Below are positions 57,075-64,000 of a stretch of 64,000 nucleotides of DNA, piece after piece; within the stretch, counting starts at the first letter, position 1, and each line of letters starts with the position of its first letter. The translations under genes and the position numbers were made by a program. Below the pieces are notes generated by a model. That model had not been told where the DNA came from, made no database searches, and saw nothing but the letters and a program-made list of their open reading frames with translations. This DNA is from Angiostrongylus vasorum (Eukaryota; Nematoda; Chromadorea; Rhabditida; Metastrongylidae). The DNA is taken from positions 558,001 to 622,000 of the forward strand of contig JADANN010000414.1 in assembly GCA_018806985.1 (NCBI GenBank). Direction: 5' to 3'.

Positions 57075-57335
57075 AAGAATAAAGGATAAAGCTGTCGGCG
57101 TTGATCACTCGCTGAGGAATGCGCCAAGTATTCGACTTCGGCAGGAATCGTTAGAGGTGACTGAATGCACAAACATGATTTGTAGTGGCCTGCCGATGTA
57201 AAAAATTCAGTGCTGCTATTCACCCAGACAAGTATGATGGCAATTTTTCCAGTCCTGGACGGATAAAAGGCTTGGTGAGCCTCGGGCTCTGCATCAAACT
57301 AATGGCAACCCGTCCACTACAGAGCACCTCTAACC
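57075..57335 (-). mobile_element. SINE-A, diverged
   Basis: AAAGCTGTCGGCGTTGATCA, CCAAGTATTCGACTTCGGCA, CCTGCCGATGT and GACAAGTATGATGGCAAT are the SINE-A body in reverse. The tRNA head is worn. Confidence 0.65.
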
Positions 57336-57377
57336 AGGCTACACATGCCTCATTTAATATTATAAAGATTTATATTC

Positions 57378-57772
57378 AGGGAGCAGGTAACGCAGTGGTG
57401 ATGACCCCGTTCATTACGCGAACGGTCCAACCTAACAACACGGTGGTTCAATTCCACACCGGGAACACCAATCCTCTCGTACCTCTAGGGTCGTGAAATT
57501 GGTACCAAACTTGTCTGCGACACTCAACTCCTCCAAGCCACGATGAAACACTCTAACACGACTGTCCCAGGACACCAAGGAGAATCGACTCGACTAGCAT
57601 TCAACACCATTCGTGTCGAAGATGACAAAATCCTCAAACAGCAACCACACGCAAAATATTCAAAGACCTTCCTGGATGGTGTGTGCGAGGAAACAAATCG
57701 AATACTGCAAATGTAATAGTCCGCATAGTGTGGATACATGTGATGTCGTGTTATGTAATAAATAAATAAATG
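57378..57772 (+). mobile_element. SINE-C (tRNA-derived)
   Basis: GGTAACGCAGTGGTGATG (A box) and GGTGGTTCAATTCCACACC (B box) give a clear tRNA-like head. The centre GGGTCGTGAAATTGGTACCA and ACTTGTCTG is shared with SINE-A. The 3' part has TGCGAGGAAACAAATCGAAT and ends in AATAAATAAATAAATGG. Confidence 0.8.
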
Positions 57773-58009
57773 GAAAACAAATGATGAATGAAGAAAAAAT
57801 TGTTTCCAGGCAATGTAGAAGTTGAAAACTATTCAAGTTCCCCAGTGGGTGTTCAAAGTGAAGGATTTTACAAAATCCAATCTTATGAAGCAAAGAATGA
57901 GACATTTTCGTGAATTTTTACAAACTTTTCATGAGTTTATAAACTCTACATAAAAGATGAGATGGCTAGATTCCATCGGCAAAAGATATTATAAGTAACC
58001 TTTACTTCT

Positions 58010-58240
58010 TAAGATGATGCTGAGATATTTGCAAAATTCCGGACCGCAGGTGTGTGCGGTGAGGAACGAACGCGCTACTACCCTTTCCATGGGTTAACGC
58101 GTTCACCACCACACCATGCAGGTCCTTCGCTTCGTCTGTCTCTCAGCTAGTTTCTGCAAATATCTCAGCGTCATCTTAGTTATATTTCACATAATACTCT
58201 GCCGTTAAAATTTATAGTAGGCAGTAAATAAGAAGGTTAA
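58010..58240 (-). mobile_element. SINE-B
   Basis: GATGCTGAGATATTTGCAAA, ATTCCGGACCGCAGG, GGAACGAACGCGC (B box), AACGCGTTCACCACCACACC (A box). A further reversed 3' piece (AAATATCTCAGCGTCATC) follows at about 58,160. Confidence 0.75.
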
Positions 58241-58254
58241 AGTTTACTTCTTAT

Positions 58255-58740
58255 TTATTGCCTTTTAGTTTCACGAAAGGGTATAATGTGGAAGAGAACT
58301 GGGTGCGAGGAAGGCAAAGCAAGGGCCTCAATGGTGCAGTGCATAGCATGTGAATCTGTGAAAAGGTAGTCGCGAGTTCGAATATGGCCTGGTGCTCGCG
58401 TTTTGCAAACCGGTCATCATCATCTTGCATCCCCCCATCATACCCTACTGTGAAAAAATAACTATTTGCTGTAAATAATAAGTAAACGTTGTGATTTCGA
58501 CTACAGCCTCAGTTTAACTGATTTCAATGCCGATTTGTGCTCTGCAGACTGTTCCGGTTGACGGGTGGTTGCAGTGGCACCGCTATGGTAAAAAACATGC
58601 TGAAAGAAAGGCAGAACGAGGAACTCAGTGATGAAGTGAGTAACACGTGTGCCCTTGGGAAAGGTAATCGCGAGTTCGAATTCAGGCTGGGAACCAAGTT
58701 TTGCAAATATCTCAGCATCATAAAGATCTTGTAATAATCG
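58255..58740 (+). mobile_element. Two SINE-B variants in tandem
   Basis: The first (to about 58,480) has GGTGCAGTGCATAGCATGTG and CGCGAGTTCGAATATGG as A/B boxes and ends in AAACCGGTCATCATCATC. The second (about 58,495-58,740) has TTGACGGGTGGTTGCAG, AATCGCGAGTTCGAATTC and TTTGCAAATATCTCAGCATC. Open frames over the second on either strand are repeat-derived. Confidence 0.7.
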
Positions 58741-59064
58741 GACAAAATGTGGAAGTGCCTCGTATTCCAAGCCGCTAAGGTTCTTAACTACCACTTGTTG
58801 TGGAGATTGGGCGTACAATTTCGGTGAAGCAGAATTGTTTACTATTGTACGAACAACACTGGCCGCAGATGTTGCAGTCCTTGGTGCACTTTTTCGATTT
58901 CCCGACAACATTTCTTTGCAATAATGGTTTCGTCAAGATGTTGGAGGTTGTAACTCCATCTGCCAAAAATTCGCTTCGTAAAATATGTTTTGTCTGGTAA
59001 CCTTGGCAGCACTTCGAACGTTGTCAGCTACCTCACTACTCCACTATAGGTCGATCACAAAATT

Positions 59065-59200
59065 TGATACTTGAACGGTCCGTCATCACTAGTTGTGCGG
59101 GCACCAGCATAATCTCCATCTTTCGGAGATTTGTTGGTTAAGCCATTGTGGTTCGCAGGAAACCCGAGGACAGCCTGGCCAAAGTCTGCCCCAGATCACA
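59065..59200 (+). repeat. Repeat D, 5' fragment
   Basis: AACGGTCCGTCATCACTAGT, GCACCAGCATAATCTCC and CAGCCTGGCCAAAGTCTGCC, then it stops. Confidence 0.65.
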
Positions 59201-59689
59201 AAACAGGTCGATTTTTCTCGTAAAGAAGGGCAGTTCGCGTGATACGACGCGACCTTTTGTTAATTGTACCGAAATTACTGTTTTGCCTACCTTTAGTACT
59301 TCCTGTGTCTTTCCTCTTCTAACCTCCTTCTTAATGAACCTGCTTCACACAACGTCTTCAAGTGTTCGCCGTCGATTACAACGGGTAACTTCCGAGCATC
59401 CATGCCTTAAGACTTTCACCTCCACCGTGAAAAGTTCTCAAACCGACGTTGTGCCGTAGGCTATCTAGTCTTTCAGTGGCCAAATACAGCGTTGATGTTG
59501 CAAGTCATTTCGATAATAATCCACCCCCCCAACTTAAGACTTGTGCAAAAAATTGCTCATGTCGGCTTTTTTTCATCTTTCGCTTAAATGTTAAGTTCAG
59601 TTGAAGTAAATTAATATAAACAGTAAACAAAGAACGGTTGAAAACTCAGTGTCATATTATTCGAGAGTTCACAATGAATAAATCAGCAC

Positions 59690-59975
59690 AGAGAATAAAG
59701 TACAAAGCGTTCAGCGTTGGCCGATCCCTGGAGGACCCCTCATGCATCCAACTTCCTCAAGAATCGTAGAGGTGACTGAATTCATTCCTGCTCCCTACAA
59801 CTGCGGTGACCCAGCGATGTATCATGGCAGCGTTGTTATCATCCCAGAGAAGCCTGGTACAAATTTGCCGACCCCAGAGAGATTGTCAGTTAGGCTTGCC
59901 CGAGCGCCGAATCGAACCACATGCCACGTTTGTAATGTAGCGCTGCTCCGATCATTGCGCTACATGCTCTCTGTG
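59690..59975 (-). mobile_element. SINE-A, full-length-like
   Basis: The whole SINE-A order is present in reverse, from AAGCGTTCAGCGTTGGCCGA to AATCGAACCACATG (B box) and CAATGATCGG-AGC. A 146-codon open frame on the + strand runs through it and into Lys-rich low-complexity DNA; I regard that frame as accidental. Confidence 0.7.
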
Positions 59976-60414
59976 ATAATCGAACATACAACAATAAAAC
60001 AAAGAAGGACATTAAATTCACGCCGTTACATCACTAGAGAGTTTAACGACTTTGAAAAGTCGACTGCGCTGAAGAAACCAGGCTCTTCTTATGAAAAAAA
60101 AGCTGGATATAATACGAAAAAAAAAGAAGAGGAAAAAAATAGCAAGAAGAAAGGACCGAAACGAAACGATTTCCGGAAATAATTTCCAGTGAGTCTTGCC
60201 AATATCATGTGTTTATGAAAATTTTCGGGATTCGAGCAATCACAGATTGGGTTAACTGTAAGATGCGTTGAAGAGCTAATAATACGCTCAGGTTCGTCGA
60301 AGGTTCGAGGGATCTCCCAACGCCTTTAAAGGTCTATACAGTAATGCATCTTTCATGAGTTAGAAGATCAATCTGATCTGAACTATGTGTTATCAGGCTA
60401 AGTCAAATGAGTCT

Positions 60415-60860
60415 CTATGGATGGATTCGTTTAAAAAAGTTTGAAATCTCAAACGCAGCTATCGATGAGCATGACGACAGATGCAGGATTTGGCGAAGGA
60501 TTTGTGTAGAGCACCGGGAAAACGTGAACGACACGGATGCGAAATGCATGTGGACAAGGCGTTCTTGAAACATCATCAACATCAAAACATCAGGGTGGTC
60601 GGTCATCTCAGTGCAATGGACGAGTGGGAGGTGAGCGGATGGCCGTGGACCGACGGCCGTCGTGGATCGGGTGGCAGTACGGGGTGGCGCACATATGGAC
60701 AGAGAGGCGCGACGGCGTTCCTCTATGAAAAACGCGTCGGCGTCGCCATATGAGGCCCGATGTTCCTCGTACGGGGTCAACATTCGGCAGAACATGAGGC
60801 GAGATGACAACCAGCAGCATGGGAACCGAAGGTGCTCGAGGTCGAAGGAGTGAGGGAAAT
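60415..60860. other. GC-rich island, candidate exon or promoter region
   Basis: The most GC-rich stretch of the right half. A - frame is open for 131 codons (ending SSIAAFEISNFFKRIHP) and + frames for 63-90 codons. All frames being open together is expected of GC-rich DNA, so coding cannot be claimed. Confidence 0.3.
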
Positions 60861-61094
60861 CGCTGGAGGAACTCTGCTGAAGGGCGGATGGTGGAAGAAA
60901 GTGGCGAGCCAGACTGCTTTCTTATTCAAAACACCGTTTACTCTGTGAAAAATTAGACAGCAGTGAGTTGACTCATCAAAGACAAATTGCTGAGAAGTGA
61001 GAATGTCCAACAATAATGAAATCAAGAGACAATAACCAGATCAATAATTCACAATTTCCACAAAAGATACCAGATAAAAATGTTCGGCTTTGAC

Positions 61095-61345
61095 TAAATA
61101 CTGAATGTCGTGTATTCGACTTCACAAAGCATCGCAGAGGTGATTGAATGCATACTTGACATATTTAGTGACTTAACGTGGCCTATCGATTTGTCTCAAG
61201 CCGGTGTTTTTATTCCACCAGAGCAGTCTGATATCAATTTGCCAAATCCGGAGGGTTGAAAGGGTTAGTGAGCCTGGAGAGCGCGATCGAACCAGCGAGC
61301 GATTCAGTTGTGTATTGCAGTGCATCACTGCGCCACTCGCGCTCC
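61095..61345 (-). mobile_element. SINE-A, diverged
   Basis: TCGACTTCACAAAGCATCGC, TTGAATGCATACTTGAC, TATCAATTTGCCAAATCCGG, GATCGAACCAGCGAG (B box) and GCAGTGCATCACTGCGCCAC (A box side) follow SINE-A order in reverse. Confidence 0.7.
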
Positions 61346-62649
61346 TTTGTTTCCTATTTCTTCATTATCCGCCCATAAATTGTTAAGAACCACAGCACTC
61401 GAGGACTTGAAAGCAGGACGAAATTATAGAAGAGACTTTGACGTAGAGCTCCATGAGTGTGCATAATTTTTCCAAAAAATATAGTTGTAATTTGAAACTG
61501 GTTAAACAACCAAATTTTGGGGGATTCGAAAAAGAAAACATAAATGTTTAAAGATATTAACACATGGAAGCAGCCAAAAAACTCAGCGATTAACGGGTCT
61601 GGGAGATCAGTGTCTCCTGCTGGACGAAATTCGTCCTCTTCAGTCACTTTGTAATGTGAAACACTAGTCTCGACAAAAGAGGCGAAAAAAACGCTCGTAA
61701 GACCTCAAAAAAATTTGAGGCTCATCATGAGATAACGGGAAGACTTATGCTTTTTTTACCAAACATCTCTAGATCTTGTGCATTGGTAAGATTCACCGCT
61801 AGCTAAAATATACTTGTTTGAAGTGAAAGGCTAAATTATTTCCCTCGTATATGATGCATATTGGCCAAAAGGTCCAAAGGCTAATAATAAGCGCAACATT
61901 GTTCTTCATTTTCATGTCACTATAGTAGACCTCAAACAGTGAAGCAAATATTTAGAATATTAGTTACAAAAGTTATCGGATAAATGCAATCCAAACGAAA
62001 AATTATAAGAAGCACAAATACAACAAAAACTAAAGAAGGTGAGATACACTGCGAGCTGCTCCATTCGTCTCTGAGTCCAGCCAGCTCATCACCTCTTCTG
62101 TGTAATTCCGGAAATTGCGTAACACACTGAGTACCAGTAAGGGAAAACCCGCTCCATCGAAGTTGTAATTGCCGACGTGAAGGCCGAATTTCACCACACA
62201 CTGCTAGCGATGAAACGGCAAGAGGAACTAACTTTTTGGTGTGCTAGTAGGGTTTTCAGTGGAATTCAAACAAAACGGAAATACTAAAGTCAGTCGTTAT
62301 GGTGACGCAGTACGGGGTTTACGGTTTTGCGTTCCGATTCGTGAGGAGAAGAATGTTGCAGTACTGATATTACAGCAAAGGACAATACAACGTACAAATG
62401 ATATCATCTGATGCGAAAACATCGCAGTGTGGGACTACTGAAACACAAGGATTCGCCGGTTTGACCCGCCTACATGGTCCTTGAGCTCCTCGAGATGAGA
62501 TGAAGACTTTGTTTGTAGAAAAGCATTGGCTTGTTCATCGCAAGACCTATGTGAGCTGTGTGGGGTGAACCGGCATTCATCATCACATGAATTCGTGAAC
62601 ACAACTCTTAACCCCTCAAAGTACACCACCTTTGGGTATATTCAGAGCT

Positions 62650-62760
62650 CCTTATATTTCGCAAGCACTTTATATTCGTTAGAAATAATTCAAATGGCTA
62701 ATAAGGTGGGTCTCCATTCGTTTATGCAGCGCGCCGGAGTGCTTGCGAAATATAAGGAGA
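62650..62760. repeat. Perfect-arm inverted repeat
   Basis: CTCCTTATATTTCGCAAGCA (62,650 on) is the reverse complement of TGCTTGCGAAATATAAGGAG (to about 62,760), about 22 bases per arm with a loop of about 65. It would form a strong hairpin in RNA or mark a small foldback element. A second hairpin (CTGACC/GGTCGG) lies at 62,840-62,866. Confidence 0.75.
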
Positions 62761-63445
62761 ATATAAGGAGTTTCTCGGTAGATTTTTCCTACCCGATTGA
62801 ACTCAAAGCGTATATCACACTTCTAAAAAAGTGAAAAACGCTGACCTCCGGGTCGGCAGTTTTTCTGCTATGTACTTTTGCTTTATATATAATGAAACCC
62901 GATGCTAACGGCTCTTGCTCACCGGACGTCGTTGAGCTGCATCGTCCGTCTGCATCACCGATTTCTAATTTCTAACGCCCCTCTTTCTCTCATCCTTGGT
63001 GATCTATGCATATCTCATCTTCGAATCCTTCTCTTATTTGAATACTCCTAGTACCTTCCTATCCATAGCGTATGGAAAACTGGCAACCGCTCCTTCTTTT
63101 TGGCTACGTAGAGTTCAAGTTTCCAAAGCTTGAGATAAAGAAGGAAGAATCGTAGGTTCGAAAAGGTGAACACGAATGCCGATGCTCGTTGGTCTCTTCG
63201 ATGCCCTTGCAAGTTTCGTACTCGTTTTCTCCCATACACCGTGCGAGGTAGTTCTTCCATGATGTCGACTTTCTAACGAAGGCATAGTTGAAATATTTGT
63301 AGTCATTCGTCCCACAACGTGAATGAGGCAACAACACAAAAAAAAGATCGCTAGCAATGAAAGTCTTGCTGGAAGGAAGACCAATTTACCTAAACGTACT
63401 GGCGGAATCGGTTAGCATTCATTTCGCCTGACTAGTCCTGTTCCC

Positions 63446-63732
63446 TGTGTTGTGGCGCAGTGGTCGGAACCGCCCTGCAACACACACGTGGAATCGATCC
63501 CCGCGCCCATGGCGCACCAAGCCTTCCATCCCTCCGGGGTCGGCAAATTGGTAGCAGACTTGTCTGAGAGGATAGCAGCACTGGGTCGATACATCGGCAG
63601 GCCACCGCGAGTCATTGTAATAGCCAGATATGCATCAAATCATCTCCAAACGATGCTTAATGAAGTCGAATGTATGGAGCATCCCTCAGAGATAGAACAA
63701 CGCCGAGAGCTTTATCCTTTATCCTTTAGTCC
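63446..63732 (+). mobile_element. SINE-A, well preserved
   Basis: Same structure as the copy at 50,148 with high similarity, including the CTTTATCCTTTA-CCTGTG junction into the shared downstream block. Confidence 0.85.
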
Positions 63733-64000
63733 TGTGTTACAAGCACAATGCCATCAATAAAGGGAGAATGCTGCAGCAGCCGACCGTCGACTTTCTTTCC
63801 CTATATTATCTCCAGCACAGCTAAAATCCCATATTATTAAATGGCTTAGGATTTCTACACTATGAGAATGGTTTAGATCTAAAGAGAAGCGTACAAGGCA
63901 ACCACCGTTACCGTTATTTCTGATTCGGTATGGTGAATTGGCGAACAATGAGAGAAGTGTTAAGACAAATGATGCTGATTGAAAAAGGTTCAGAGACTCT
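63730..64000. repeat. Second copy of the 50.44 kb block, running off the window
   Basis: Same sequence order after SINE-A. It has six extra bases in the CAACCACCGTTACCGTT region relative to the first copy. Confidence 0.75.

Noticed and set aside
58501..58911. 136-codon - strand open frame
   Set aside because: Largely antisense to a SINE-B variant copy.
59742..60182. 146-codon + strand open frame, Lys-rich at the end
   Set aside because: The first half is antisense SINE-A and the rest is A-rich low-complexity DNA.
62834..62866. Hairpin plus T run resembling a bacterial terminator
   Set aside because: The window is eukaryotic, so a rho-independent terminator has no meaning here; noted as structure only.
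1..64000. CRISPR arrays, operons, phage or plasmid modules
   Set aside because: No regularly spaced repeats, no tightly packed ORFs and no such proteins; the content is nematode nuclear DNA.

Overview
The window looks like gene-poor, intron-rich, repeat-saturated nuclear DNA of a parasitic nematode, most likely a hookworm or close strongylid. The inference rests on three things: decayed RTE-type LINE proteins that match the hookworm form as I remember it, nematode-style splice sites (short introns ending in TTTCAG-like acceptors), and several abundant tRNA-derived SINE families. There is no bacterial organisation: no operons, no ribosome binding sites, no long ORFs. Most open frames are chance or lie inside repeats.

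Two genes can be assembled from exons. On the + strand at 7,186-8,525 (perhaps from 6,227) are the 3' exons of a small membrane protein with a polar tail. On the - strand at 9,476-40,206 is most of a secreted matrix metalloproteinase (MMP). It has a propeptide exon at 40.0-40.2 kb, a catalytic domain split over three exons (18.4, 17.8 and 14.3 kb) carrying the zinc motif HEIGHSLGLPH and a Met-turn, a short hinge, a hemopexin domain over five further exons (13.7-9.5 kb), and a hydrophobic C-terminus typical of a GPI anchor. Splice phases match at every junction examined. A probable linker exon between propeptide and catalytic domain was not found. One hemopexin exon carries a single-base frame break at a homopolymer.

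The MMP introns, about 22 kb in one case, are filled with mobile-element remains: RTE LINE relics, a piggyBac relic, a mariner relic, Penelope-like element (PLE) relics with GIY-YIG endonuclease, SINEs and foldback elements. From 40 to 64 kb, repeats continue with no well-supported gene; a weak candidate lies at 49.3-50.0 kb.

The most interesting signal is a family of at least 13 hammerhead-ribozyme-like motifs (core CTGANGA, short stem II, GAAAC, GTH, stem I closing onto the upstream flank). They are scattered over both strands. Several lie in the terminal repeats of PLE relics and others at the arms of foldback elements, where two copies face each other. The best, at 39,350-39,389, has a perfect 6-bp stem I and an intact core apart from one extra base, shared by every copy, before stem II. 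Some lie on the sense strand of the MMP introns.

SINE-A (about 290 bp), SINE-B (about 240 bp) and SINE-C (about 380 bp) have tRNA-like heads with A and B boxes. A and C share a central block but have different tails. A fourth family, repeat D (about 400 bp), ends in TAA repeats. Boundaries of repeats are approximate because I could only compare copies within this window.
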